Positions 40,247 through 50,987 of a DNA stretch of 64,000 nucleotides are shown here, one piece after another (position 1 is the first letter of the stretch; each line of letters begins with the position of its first letter). The stretch covers positions 17,298,001 through 17,362,000 of the forward strand of contig CM060733.1 in assembly GCA_030704615.1 (NCBI GenBank), read 5' to 3'. The notes below the pieces were generated by a model. That model saw only the letters and a program-made list of their open reading frames with translations. It was not told the DNA's origin and searched no databases. This DNA is from Takakia lepidozioides (taxonomy: Eukaryota > Streptophyta > Takakiopsida > Takakiales > Takakiaceae). Made by a program: the position numbers and the translations under genes.

Positions 40247-41719
40247 TTACATCTCAATCGAGCAGCAGGCTGGGAACAAGCCCAATAATTGGAACGGACA
40301 CAAAACCTTCTTCCAGCCCGCGTTCTTGTTCCCTGGTTTTCCATACTCTGCATTTCTGTACAAAGAGAGAGAGGATTCGTTATCACCTCCGAAGCAAACC
40401 AAGGCGAAGACTTCATGTTTCACAGCAGTAGCAGTCAGCACACACGATGAATTTGTCCCATAACTGGGCGATGTGGCGGGCCCCCCTTCGGCTTCTACTC
40501 GTAAACTGTTCCAGGGATTGCACTGCACAACCGGCCAAGAGTTGGAAGATTCGTAGTAGCGATGGATTCCGTCGGCTCTTAGACCATGGAGCTGCCTGTC
40601 AACAACTGCGCAAGCATGAACCTCATCTTTGCACATGTCTTCCACTTCTGTCCAATTCCCTTTTCTGGCATCATAGACTTGAGCTAATTGGACCCACTGT
40701 CCTTGGACATCATCGTCGACTTCATCATCCCACTGAACTCGACTACCAGATTTCACATGATCAATCTTATTGTCCTGTGTATTCAACACTGAAGAGTAGC
40801 CACCAGTGACATACAGTTTGCCATCCATCACAGCATCCACAGAAAATGAGCATGGTACCCCTATGTCTGCAATTGAGCTCCATGCATTACCAACAATATC
40901 AAAGACCTCGGCAGAAGAGATTGCATATGCATTGTGTGACTGCCCACCAGCAACAAACACCTTGCCGTCCACAACCCCACAAGAAAAGCTCGCCCGGGGT
41001 GTATTCATGCTTGCACATTGGTGCCAAACCCCATGTCCAGCTACCAAATCCAGCATGTAAACCTCACTCCGAGGCTTCCATGACTCCTGGTCGCGGCCAC
41101 CAATAACTAGCAGTCTTCCACCCACGCACACACAGCGGCAGAAGAGAGGGATACCGCATTCGATATTCGGAATAGGAGGCAGCTGTTGCCAAAAGTTGTC
41201 TAGAGGGTCATAAACAGAAATGGCATATGACCAAGTTTCAGTAACCTCCCAAAATTGGGTCTCGTCGACATCCAGCTGATTGGATTCCAACCAAATTTCA
41301 GCCTCGACCTTTGAGATCGTGGCCATTTCACCAACCCCATCGTCCCCTTGGCCATGAATTGATGTGGGTGGTAGCTCGCAGGCGGTCAAGAAATCCCGCG
41401 CTCCAAATGGAAACACAGATGTTGGTTTCTTGGTTGCTTTATGGAGGAGGGCAAAGAATCCCTGGAAACCACCGGCGCGAACGCGAGCATCGGAAATGGA
41501 GCGCGTCTCCAAGGCACTGTGCCACGCACGGCTCACAGACGCAAGCCCCAACATTACGTGCCATGGCACCTTTGCCAGCACACAATTCAGAGCAACTTCG
41601 TTGGGCAGCCCCGGTATCAATTCCTGCTCCTCCTCACAACCCAACTTTCTTTCTCCCCTCTCATCCCACCTCTCATCAACCTTTCCCAACCAACTCCCTG
41701 CACTCTCCACCTCCTGCAT
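40247..41719 (-). CDS. F-box/kelch-repeat protein
   Basis: F-box/kelch proteins are substrate receptors of SCF ubiquitin ligases: the F-box binds SKP1 and the kelch propeller binds the target. The intronless frame gives 490 residues from ATG 41719, chosen because sequence before it is a Ser-Leu run encoded by a GA microsatellite; ATG 41785 is an in-frame alternative. The F-box is at about residues 34-80 (ELIPGLPNEVALNCVLAKVP, ASVSRAWHSALE). Kelch repeats follow, with the Gly-Gly doublets VGGRLLVIGGRDQESWKPRS, VDGKVFVAGGQSHNAYAISS and MDGKLYVTGGYSS, plus a Trp before each next blade. The C-terminal part is less regular. No stop or shift is seen. The target is unknown. Confidence 0.9.
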   Translation of the reverse strand: MQEVESAGSWLGKVDERWDERGERKLGCEEEQELIPGLPNEVALNCVLAKVPWHVMLGLASVSRAWHSALETRSISDARVRAGGFQGFFALLHKATKKPTSVFPFGARDFLTACELPPTSIHGQGDDGVGEMATISKVEAEIWLESNQLDVDETQFWEVTETWSYAISVYDPLDNFWQQLPPIPNIECGIPLFCRCVCVGGRLLVIGGRDQESWKPRSEVYMLDLVAGHGVWHQCASMNTPRASFSCGVVDGKVFVAGGQSHNAYAISSAEVFDIVGNAWSSIADIGVPCSFSVDAVMDGKLYVTGGYSSVLNTQDNKIDHVKSGSRVQWDDEVDDDVQGQWVQLAQVYDARKGNWTEVEDMCKDEVHACAVVDRQLHGLRADGIHRYYESSNSWPVVQCNPWNSLRVEAEGGPATSPSYGTNSSCVLTATAVKHEVFALVCFGGDNESSLSLYRNAEYGKPGNKNAGWKKVLCPFQLLGLFPACCSIEM

Positions 41720-42190
41720 CTCTGAGAGGGTGTGGGAGAGAGAGAGAGACAGGGAGAGTGTGCAAGTGGGAAACACAAATTGCATTATCACATTTGTACC
41801 CCAAAAAATTCAAACTCAGGAACGTGGCTCCCCATTGTCCCACATGTCGCTCAGCCTCCCTCTGCACAGGAAGATTGTTGCGGAAGGTGGTGAGCTGCAC
41901 CGGAAGGTTTTAAACGTGGCGCTTCATAGGCACTCTGTTCCGGAAGGTTGTAGGCTAGCTGCAGGTGGTACTGGAAGCGTAAAAACCTACCGTGGGTTTT
42001 TTCTCTTTGTATTTTCAGGGAGCCTACCTGACGGAATGTCACGTCAACAACAGTGGGCGGGGGATATTACGCGGGCCCGGGGATCTTACACGTAATTTCC
42101 CGCGTAATGTCCCGTGGGAGATTATGCACGCCATCTTTCCCTGACAGTGTCATCTTTAATGTTAGATGCCCCAATCTGAGCCGTAAGAAA
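41720..42190. other. F-box gene upstream region
   Basis: This contains the (GA)n run near 41728 and a small cluster of GGAAGGTTnTA repeats (41898-41955: CGGAAGGTTTTAAA, CGGAAGGTTGTAGG). It probably includes the promoter. No TATA box was identified with confidence. Confidence 0.35.
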
Positions 42191-42195
42191 CCCTA

Positions 42196-42273
42196 TGTAA
42201 GTCCCCCACCCTCGGGCTGGTACCTTGGTATTTGTGTCGTGACCTCGGGCTGCGCTCTCGGGTGGGGGACTTT
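42196..42273. repeat. Foldback (inverted repeat) sequence
   Basis: AGTCCCCCACCCTCGGGCTG at about 42199 is the near complement of CTCGGGCTGCGCTCTCGGGTGGGGGACTTT ending near 42271 (arms AAGTCCCCCACCC / GGGTGGGGGACTT). The loop is about 45 nt. It is probably a MITE remnant or foldback element. Confidence 0.6.
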
Positions 42274-43961
42274 ACTGTTTTTTCTACTGTGCATACCAAT
42301 GTTGGGCGGGCATAAGATACTCCGGGTCATATTCGGCAACCGGACTCACTGATGAGTGGTGGGAACCATTTGATTGCCCGCGTGCGGTATTGAGGGGAAC
42401 ATGAGCACATATAGAAAACCACCCGGTTTGGCAAGGTTATCAGTCAGTCTCTTCTGGGTGCTATGGATGAGCCCCCCAAGTTTGCGTGGGCCCTGTCCAT
42501 CAGAAGATGGTCCAGGAACTAAAAATGGGGGATACATAGTAGTAAGCTATACAAGGATTTGAAAGAATAACCCCTGTGTAAGGGGGTCCAAAAAAAAAGG
42601 TAGGAAGGCGACGGCTATTAAGTGGAGGATAGTTCAGGCGACAAATTGGGGTAAGCAAGTGTCAAGTGGTGGGATTCTAGGGGTCACATGTGTTGGGCAA
42701 CCTTCTAGAAAGATCCCCGATCACTTGATGGGGTCCGGGCCGCCTCCTTGAGAGGGTACGTAAAGGAGAGAGCGCCAATCTCCTCCCATTGCCTCTTACT
42801 ACTTACTTATTAAATTAGTACCTACTGTGGGCTCTACACATGCAGGGCCCCTAAAAAAGACGCAAACATGAACCATAGCTATATTAACCCCTAAACGCCC
42901 ACGTGCCTCCGTGGACTTTAAAAAGCGGGGCCCGGCCAGAAAAACCAGTGTAATTTTTGAAAAAAAAAATCTTGAAAAAATGACCAGACAATATGAAGCC
43001 ACCTTCCCCTGGCAGGTCCTGCCCAATTTTGGAGCCAATCAGACAAGTACTGCAAAAACCCCACCGATGCAAGTAGGGTCCATTTTTGGAAATTTGTGAA
43101 AAACAAACTAAAAAAATAGAGATTTGTGGGATTTTGCATGTCGGGATGGAAAAAAATCGGCCTGCTGTACCCGAACACGTGTTCCCCACGTCCTGCTAGT
43201 TCCTACAAGCCCAAAAACAGCTGAATTGGAGCAGTTTGCAGAAGCAGGGACTTGGTCAAAGTGTTTGGGGTATGAAATGCTCTTTTGTGAGCTATGCACA
43301 GTTTCTTGTTTTCCAGCAAGTGAGCTCTCCACCTAGTTCTCCCTCTCTTTCCCATAAATCACCCACATCTACACATGAATTGCATGGGTGGGATTTGAAC
43401 CCACTAACCTGCCCCTTTGGCAGCCCATACATGCAAACAAGGGGGGGCGTGTCTCCCCCCTTGTCTACACCCCCGCTTGGTGAGGGGACTAACTACTTCT
43501 AACCATCACACTCCGTCTCATTACAACTACGAACTAACAACATTACAGCCCTGCCCACCATACACAGCCTGGACTTCAGTGATATTCATCACAGGTTGTT
43601 GCTCCGAACGCACTACCTAAATGCAGCAAGCTACATACAAGGCCCAAAATTGGACAGCACGATGTTATGTGCTGAATTTCCCTCCTGACAGACCACAATA
43701 AAACAAATATAATAGCTAGCAAACATGCTACTTACCAACAGCTCCATATCCTAGTCAGCCCTTCTACTGCCCACTCTACTCCTATCAAGGTAGTCTATCC
43801 AAGCGACTCTCGTTGTAACTTGTACTCTGTCCAAGCGACTTAGCAACCTATGCCCTCTAATAAAAAGAAACAAGAAAAAGGTACCCCCTCTCTCAAAAGA
43901 GCTGCCTCATCTCTACAGCAGCAAACAAAACACGGAGTTAGTAAAGCAAGGCTCACATAGA
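42274..43961. other. Non-genic stretch
   Basis: No gene is supported. A B-box-like string (minus strand GGTTCAAATCC near 43390) occurs without an A-box. A possible polypurine-rich, A-run region lies at 42955-42985. This stretch may include the missing flank of the piggyBac remnant. Confidence 0.4.
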
Positions 43962-45170
43962 TCAGTCAGTGTTGTGATGCTTCACAAAGCATGCCCCCAA
44001 GCACAGGGGGACTTCTCCTGCACACACAGAGCAGATGTACCTCTGCCTTGCACCACAGGAGATACACTTTCTCCTCCGACTACTTTTCATGGAGAAGTGG
44101 ACTGCCCCTCGATTTGGTACACACGCCCCTACCATTACTGTTCTCCTGGGACCAACCGATCCACCACACAAACCATTAGCCACATCTAGATTGAAACGCA
44201 AATGCGAGAGAGGCTTGCGACCCCTTGCTACCATGAATTGTCGGTACAAGATGTACCCATTCACCAAATTGGTGTCTACACAATGGAAGTACAACCTGTG
44301 CCACCACTTGTGGTCACGGGTCTGTACATTGTAATAACCACATCATTGGTCTTGTACATCGACTCCTCGTATATGCTCTTGGTAGTGCTTCACCACAGGG
44401 GAGGTGGGCACAAGACGTCTTGCCTTATTATGCCAAATGGGGAATGTAGCAATTGGGATCAACGGGGCTGACTGTAGTGGATAGCAAGTTCACACACTTC
44501 TTATCAAACCATGCCAATGCCATTATCTTCCCCGAAATGTACATACGCCATTGTAGCCTCCTCTCTCTCCTTCTTGCCCAAGTCCAAACAGGATGGATAA
44601 CCCACACGGATTGTCTTCACTGTGCCAGTCGCATAGATCCCCTTTGCAGCCAATTCGTAAAACAGATCATGACTAGAGAAGAAATTATCCATAGACGCGA
44701 TGTGCCCTTTACCTTCAAAATCAGAAATGAGTCGTATAACTACCGAGTAGCCCATGCCATGAGTCAAATCAACACCTTCCTCTTTTCCTAGGTACACTTC
44801 CATCTTCTGAACATACCGGCTCTTAGCACTTGCTAGACACCATACCTTGATTCCCCATTTAACAGGTTTTCTTAGCCATGTATTGTTGCGGATTACAGTA
44901 CTTGCCCTTGTACTTGACCATCATCTTGTCAATGCAAAGATTCTGCTCAGGCTGGTGGAATTTAGCATACAAGGCATTATGTGCATCAACCAACCACCTT
45001 GTCTTCGCTAGTTTATCATACCTTGGGTGTCCACTATCTACAACTACAGTGGCATTGACAACAAGGTGGAGGCACCGCATGTCTGCCTCCCACCTGTTCC
45101 GGCTCATAATTCTTGCAATTGTCTCACACTTGAAGAACTCAATGTTACTCTTCCAATGTAGCAAGGGCAG
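43962..45170 (-). pseudogene. piggyBac transposase remnant
   Basis: Minus-strand pieces in order match piggyBac (PGBD/DDE_Tnp_1_7) transposases, DD[E/D] enzymes that insert at TTAA. At 45164-44859: RIMSRNRWEADMRCLHLVV and LCIDKMMVKYKGKYCNPQQY, with the first catalytic Asp. A frame change at an A-run near 44870 leads to VYLGKEEGVDLTHGMGYSVV, HIASMDNFFSSHDLFYELAA (second Asp) and GIYATGTVKTIRVGYPSC at 44803-44504. Another shifted stretch reads WFDKKCVNLLST and GVDVQDQ. At 44294-43962 the C-terminus reads YFHCVDTNLVNGYILYRQF and ends in a cysteine-rich finger, CISCGARQRYICSVC. The N-terminal third is missing, and at least three frame breaks and stops are present. Terminal repeats and TTAA sites could not be fixed. 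Confidence 0.88.
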
Positions 45171-45586
45171 CTAGGTCATGAGCCCAACCCCATGAGCCCG
45201 GGTGCTGGGCTCACATTTCAGGCACTAAGCGTGCTTGGTAAGCATGAGCCGAGGGTTTAGGGTCTATTAGAAACAGCACCTATTCTCGTGGAACATGGGC
45301 CTATTCCCGCTGGAACAAACAACATATTGAACTGCACAGCGCAATATGAGAATGTAGGAGCACTTTTGCAACAGGATCGGCAGCACAATCCATGCATATG
45401 CAATGAAAGGAGATGACCATGCAATACATGAGTTGCATAGAACCGGCACAGGAGTGAGTGATTGAATGAAGACATGCACTGAATTACGAGTATGTTTTTG
45501 CTTCATTGTTACTCAATTTCCGTGCAGAGTATGACATGCAAACAAGCACCAAGGGGCATTGCACCAAACACTCTCCATGATTGTAC
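45171..45586. other. Non-genic stretch
   Basis: It contains a short inverted motif near 45178-45215 (CATGAGCCC repeated three times). No gene is supported. Confidence 0.4.
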
Positions 45587-46955
45587 TTAACCGGTCTCGG
45601 ACCTGTCACGTTGCAGAAGAGTACGGACTTCACCAGGTGATAGCGTGGCCCGGTGAATGTATTGGTCTCTTTTGGGGTCACAACACATCCTGCACACAAA
45701 AATGTAGTATAGGTGCTTGCATGGAACCCACTTCCCCTTCCTTCCCAGGCTGCCCTCACGCATGAAAACAAAATCCGGATAAGTGCATTCCGGGCAGGTA
45801 GCGAGCCCGAAGTGACCATTGTGTAGACACGACCAAATCCGGGGGGGAGGGGGGGGGGACTTCCATGGTAGATATTCCCCTTGCCTGCAAGATTCTGACT
45901 GACTCAACCTTACAGTCGTGTTCCGCACCTGACTGCACACGCCGCACAGTCTTTCCATTCCTTTTGGTGGGGTGAGAATCAACCGAAGGTGGGACCCCTG
46001 CAACGAAGTGAAAGTGGATGCAAGGCCAGTTGCAGGAAGAATTGGACAGCGTGCTAGTCGGAATCCGTGGTCCTCCAACATGGCAATCTCCAGTGTTGAG
46101 AGGGAGGTCCCCGTCTTCACTGGGCAGACAGTTGGTTGGGGCGGCTTCATTATCACGGACTCCCGCACGGCTTCCTTCACACAAATCTCAATATCATCGG
46201 GGCAAAACCAGAATTTATGAACTTTGGACTCTTTTGCCATATAAGGTCTAATCAAACCTGTGAATGCAGGAGCAGGAGTTCCACGAGAGCCTTTGCTAAT
46301 TTGGATTTTGCATTTTGCATAAGTCTTTGCCCGGATTGCAGTACATTTCATCTTCGAACCGCTTGGAGCACGCTCGATGTGCCAGTCGTTATCATCACAG
46401 TCAGTCTCCTACACAGGCGGATCCACGTCCGAGGAACCACCTGGAACCGGCAAGGTGGTAGGGGTTTGGGAGGGCTCCCATGAAGAAGACGCTGCACCAA
46501 ATGTCTCACCGCTTGAACCTCCCTACATTGGAGACAACCGGGGCACAGAGAAATTCATTCTGTCGTGGCGATGGGAATCCCCATCTGCACCTGGAGGGGT
46601 GTCAAGCTTGCATTTATATGTTCCAAATCTCTCCTCCCCTTCCAAGTGAGGAACCTTTGATTGCAGTGGAGACCCCACTGTGCACTTGTTGAGTGCCTGT
46701 GCCATCTTACTCGGATCACCCGATCTCTTGGTGGCCCTCAGCATCAATTCAGTGGTGTCTGGGCCTTTCCCTCCTGCCCGTCCCCTTGAAAAATCTTGAT
46801 ATCTGGTTTGTTGGCAAAGTGCTCGAACCATATCGTCTGTTGTGGCAGCATACAAATCCCTGCCTGTTTTCCCGAACTGCGCCTTTCTAGACACTGTGTA
46901 CCGATTTCGCCAAATTGCTGGATGGCATGTCCGCCATATCTTCAAGCGGCATGTC

Positions 46956-47066
46956 CTGCAAAACAACACCAAACAATGAATGTATGGAAGTGGAACTGCT
47001 GCACAGAAGCAGAAGGTGTAGAATTGCAATAACAACAATCGTTCAATATGGTTGAACAGAGCTCAC
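46956..47066 (-). other. Intron in MULE-like copy B
   Basis: Donor ATGACAACG|GTGAGC and acceptor GTTTTGCAG|GACATG on the minus strand flank 111 nt at the position homologous to the copy A intron. Confidence 0.65.
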
Positions 47067-47640
47067 CGTTGTCATGAAAGCTCCCCATTGTCTGTAGCGG
47101 AAATGCCTGAAGACAATCCAGTCATCCAATTCTTTCTGGAAGTCTTCACTTGCAGCCCCAGATGACACCCACCAAGCCCTAATCGCGGCGTACCTGCTAT
47201 CAGCCTCAGCCAGAGTTTTGGTGTTCTTGTACATATGACACAACCTTATGCTCCGCTTGAGGTCGTATGCACCTCTTTGTGTGCTTCTCCAGAGATTGAG
47301 TCCAGTGGAAAAGGCAAGTGCGCTCCTTGTTGGCCATTGGCACCTTTGGATCCCCCAAACCGAAAACTCGCCTAACCGCATTCCAGTTTGTCTGCGCACT
47401 ATCAACCATGAACCCTGCGAAATTTGTGCCGCAACACCATTGGCCCTCATAACAGATTTCAAGCAGTTCCACATTATCATTTGAGACTCCGTGTCCTCAG
47501 ACTGCATGTCACATATGGCAATGGACATGAGGCGCTGATAAACTGGATCGTAGACATGGCATGCCATGGTCGTCCAATTCTTTACTCATTTGCAGTGGTC
47601 AAACATCAACCACGCCTTCGCCAAATCTACATCAGGCTGC

Positions 47641-48754
47641 CACTACAGCAAATGGGGGGGGTTTTGCGACGCCAGCCGCGCCCCCACGCCCCGCGCGACG
47701 CTGAGCCCGCTGCGACACCATTGCGACGCCCAGCCGTCGCAAGGTGGCATGAAGGGGGAAAGAGGGCCCTCACTGCGACGGATTTTTTTTCTTGCGACGC
47801 CCCGATGTTGCAAATCAAAAAAATAAAAATAAAAATAAAAAATTGCGACGCCTCGGCGTCGCAAAAGCGTCACTGAGAACGCCCCAGCGCCTCTGCGACG
47901 CCGGGATGTCGCAACAGCATCACCACATTGGGATTTTTTTTTATTTTTTTATTTTTTGGGCTTTACAGCTCTCAACTTCACAAAAGCGTCGCTGGGGGCG
48001 CCCAACGCTGTGACGCCAGGGGGTCGCCACAGGGGGTTGCAATGGTGTTGTAGTCAGCTTAGGTCATCACAATGACGTCGCTTGGGGCGCTTGGCGGTGG
48101 GGGGGGGGTGCAACAACGGCGACGACGCTGGGGCTGGGGCTGGGCACTAAGGCTGTGGAGGTTGCAACGCCCCGACGTCACAAGAGGGACCCCCTTAAAA
48201 GGAACTTGAAGGAAATCTTCATATATATATATATATTTAGATTGCTTTTGTGATACATAGATGTAGCGTAGGTGTGTTGGTTAGTCTGTAGTGTCTTAGA
48301 AATGTTATAACGTGGAGGTCTTAGATTCAAGTATGCATTGCATGATATATGTAGAACAATGAATATATCGCCATTAGACCGAATCGGAGTCAATGGTCAA
48401 CAAGTTTTTGAAATTCAAATTTCAAATTCAAATTTTCCCGCCTAAATTCAAATGTACCCCTTTAAATTGCGACATCCGGGCGTCGCATTTTGCGACCCCC
48501 GGACGGTGCTAAATCTGCATTGTAGAGTAGGTTTTTCTTTTTTTTTGCGACGCCCGGGCGGCGCAAATCGTGGTTTCGCCTTTTTACGACCCCCATTGGT
48601 CGCAAATTTGCGACGTTTTTTTGGCAACGCCCTTGCGACGCCTAGGCGTCGCAAATTTGGTGCTTCCCCCCTCCCCGAAAAGGGCTGTTTTACGACGTCG
48701 TGGCGTGGCTGTGGCATGGCCGCGACGTCGAAAACCCCCCCTTTTCCTGTAGTG
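47641..48754. mobile_element. Non-autonomous CACTA (En/Spm-type) element
   Basis: The 1,114-bp element begins CACTACAGCAAATGGGGGG, and its other end, read inward, is CACTACAGGAAAAGGGGGG. It is flanked by the 3-bp duplication TGC (47638-47640 and 48755-48757). Both subterminal regions are packed with GCGACG motifs in direct and inverted order. Two sites are extended palindromes, TTGCGACGCC-N2-GGCGTCGCAA at 47843-47864 and 48633-48654. CACTA elements are known for the CACTA terminus, 3-bp duplications and clustered subterminal motifs bound by their transposition proteins. No transposase is encoded, so it depends on another element. Removing it and one TGC restores the host reading frame across the site. 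Confidence 0.9.
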
Positions 48755-49317
48755 TGCATACGCTTGACAAGGGTGACACCACTCCCCTGACCAACTGTAG
48801 ACATTTTGAACAAGTACACTTTGGTCGATCCTTGTCCTGGGAAGACACTATCCTGAAGAAGTCGTACCGACTTCGACGTTTCAGGTCCAGAATGTTGTCC
48901 ATGCAACGGGTAACCCATTTTCAACGCATTCACCTGGTTTCGGATATTTGGAGAGCTAAGAATGGAGAAGTGGTCCATCACTGCTTCAAGTGAACTCCCA
49001 TCCAGTTTCACACAAGACTGATCTTCCCCCGCCAGGATGTGCTTGACAAGAAATGTTTTGCAGGCGTTAAGCGCAATTGCAGACGGTTTTACAGAGGGAG
49101 TGTTGTAGAATTCCTCCTTCAGATGGGCTTTTGAAACTGTACATCCCCCTTTCGACAGTGGATGCTCATGACTTCCAATATGTATATAGGCGCGGGTCAT
49201 CGTCTTGTAGCGGTGTGTCACATAATACATACGGGCAGGGCACAGTGCTACACACGATGGGGCCGTCTCCCATTCATTGTCCGACATATTTATGAAAAAC
49301 AAGCCTTCGAATTTCAA

Positions 49318-49577
49318 GAGTATCCCGGGAATGGTTTTATGGAGGCGGCCTCCTTACTTTTGTCAGATTGTTATCACCCACACCACAATGAATGAATAGC
49401 CGTCGAAGTACGCCCACGCGCCGCTGCCGATAATTACCCTAAACCCTTCCAAATGATTCTAGAACTACAGAGGGACACGTGGATGAATGGACTTTCGCAG
49501 TGTGGATGAGCTGAACACATATCCGCTCATGACCCCATTCATTTGCCAACAGTTTGCATAGCAAGTGAATCTGTTGT
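49318..49577. other. Non-genic stretch
   Basis: No feature seen. Confidence 0.35.
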
Positions 49578-50132
49578 TTGCAAACCGTCAAACTGGAGAG
49601 CTCGAGAGGCAGTGAGGGGAGTGTTTGTTTCCAGAGGAAGAGAAGGAAGTCATTGTACTTCACAAGCAGCAAGGCTAGCCGGAAGAGAGCACGAGAGAGG
49701 ATGAGACTACAAACCGTGAACGAAGAGGGCAAGGAGGAAGAAGAGATGATGGAGGGAAGACAGGGCATTGAGGAGAGACTGGCAATGCAGGCAAACGATC
49801 TCCAAATCGACAAACAGTCGCCTATCATGCGCAGAAAAGGTGAGGAAGAGACAGCATCAGAGGGCGACTCGGACCCCGAAGACGACGTTGATGCTCGCCT
49901 CATGCAGAAGCACATTCTTGACAAGAGGATGGAAGAGAGGTTCCAGAAAATGATCGGCGTTGAAAGCACTGTCAAGCGGAAAGTGGACCTGACGATTGGA
50001 GAGACTTCGCCTGCAGCACAAAGGAAGGTAGAAGTGCTATCGTATTTCTGCTTTTCTTCTTGTGATAAGTTATGCTGGCACCGCACACTCTCCCAGCTGT
50101 CTGGCCGTGTTTGTTTTCAGTTCGCCTTTTGA
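49578..50132 (+). CDS. Hypothetical charged protein
   Basis: The 184-residue frame is rich in Glu, Arg and Lys (NEEGKEEEEMMEGRQGIEER, DPEDDVDARLMQKHILDKRM) and would form charged helices. The last 35 residues become Cys/Phe-rich, which suggests that the real frame ends or splices near 50030 (AAGGAAG|GTAGAAG). No family is recognised. It may be an exon of a transposon-associated gene, because it lies beside MULE-like copy B on the opposite strand. A chance open frame cannot be excluded. Confidence 0.3.
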   Translation: MQTVKLESSRGSEGSVCFQRKRRKSLYFTSSKASRKRARERMRLQTVNEEGKEEEEMMEGRQGIEERLAMQANDLQIDKQSPIMRRKGEEETASEGDSDPEDDVDARLMQKHILDKRMEERFQKMIGVESTVKRKVDLTIGETSPAAQRKVEVLSYFCFSSCDKLCWHRTLSQLSGRVCFQFAF

Positions 50133-50300
50133 TCCGGGAGAAGCAAGAAACAATCTCTTTCATGTTTCTAAGTAGCCTGCAGGGTGATATTGCACGTTGC
50201 GATTTGAAACTCATCTTTCTGTCACAGCTCCTGGTAGGATTTTCATGTGCAAACGAAGAGACAGGGACGTGTGAATTAGAGGATTGTGGATGCATGAGAG

Positions 50301-50659
50301 AGTGTGCGGTGCCGCACACTATCTGTCTCCCTTCAGAAAGTAGCAAATTTGGAGTGAAAGACAACCATTCAAATCATGCCGGCAGAATTCAAGCACCCTG
50401 AAATGGAAGCTGAAAACAGTGTGCGGTGCCGCACACTGTTTCTGCCCCTCCAAATTGCTTCGAAACGATGATCATAGATCAAGATTCAAACTATTGAGGA
50501 TGACATATGTGGAAGCAAAAAGCAGTGTGCGGTGCCGCACACTGTTTCTACATGTCGTCAAAGTTGTTTTCTTTGTGAGATGTAACCACCCACATCTGTT
50601 CCCCCAGACTTCAAACATTGCACAATGGAAGCACAAAACAGTGTGCGGCACTGCACACT
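50301..50659. repeat. Four regularly spaced palindromes (AGTGTGCGG-N2-CCGCACACT)
   Basis: AGTGTGCGGTGCCGCACACT occurs at 50301-50320, 50418-50437 and 50524-50543, with a variant at 50640-50659 (CGGCACTGCAC centre). Start-to-start distances are 117, 106 and 116 bp. In the last three, the palindrome extends outward to (A)ACAGTG...CACTGTT, giving arms of about 12 bp. A half-site CCGCACACT lies at 50081. Spacers share only short strings (TGGAAGCAAAAAC before and GTTTCTGCC after), so the palindromes are far better conserved than the rest of the unit. Confidence 0.85.
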
Positions 50660-50985
50660 GTTTGTGCCACCCCCGAAACAATCGTATCTGTTTTAACTGT
50701 AGCCACTACAACAGAGACTGTATATATGACTATCCCGTAGTCATAAATGATGCATATGACTTCAATGACTTTCAGTCGTGCAAACCAAGTGAATACAATG
50801 AGTATAGTATGGTCGGTCATGGATGACTGCAGTCAGATGAACCAAGTGATACATCTCACTGTCATGTGGCAGTCATATGTACTTCTACCATACATGACTA
50901 AGTGTGCTGCTGCAAACTATACACGTGTCTCTTTTTAATAAGTCCAGGAGGTTTTGTGGATGTGCGCCATATGACGTCTCCAGAA
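50660..50985. other. Non-genic stretch
   Basis: No gene is supported. The motif GTCATA/CATATGAC recurs near 50728-50880. Confidence 0.35.
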
Positions 50986-50987
50986 AA

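Larger units (their letters stand above)
45587..49317 (-). pseudogene. MULE-like transposase with SWIM zinc finger, copy B, split by a CACTA element
   Basis: On the minus strand the N-terminal exon (49317-48755) reads SVKPSAIALNACKTFLVKHI, HFSILSSPNIRNQVNALKMG and FKMSTVGQGSGVTLVKRM. The CACTA insertion then intervenes. The same frame resumes at 47640 as PDVDLAKAWLMFDHCK, one TGA, VKNWTTMACHVYDPVYQRLM, SIAICDMQSEDTESQMIMWN, TCLFHWTQSLEKHTKR (in a shifted frame) and FRHFRYRQWGAFMTT. A 111-nt intron (46956-47066) follows, then ATTDDMVRALCQQTRYQDFS. The C-terminus ends in SWIM-like CPEC...WVPCKHLYYIF at about 45640-45780. Family order and intron position equal copy A (27.2-29.7 kb). Several shifts and stops mark it as dead. 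Confidence 0.65.

Noticed and set aside
43375-43445. Second SINE or tRNA suggested by GGTTCAAATCC on the minus strand
   Set aside because: No A-box, no head-tail structure and no A-rich end were found.
50301-50659. CRISPR-like array of regularly spaced palindromes
   Set aside because: The setting is eukaryotic, spacers of about 90-100 bp share flanking strings with one another, only four units exist, and no cas genes are near.
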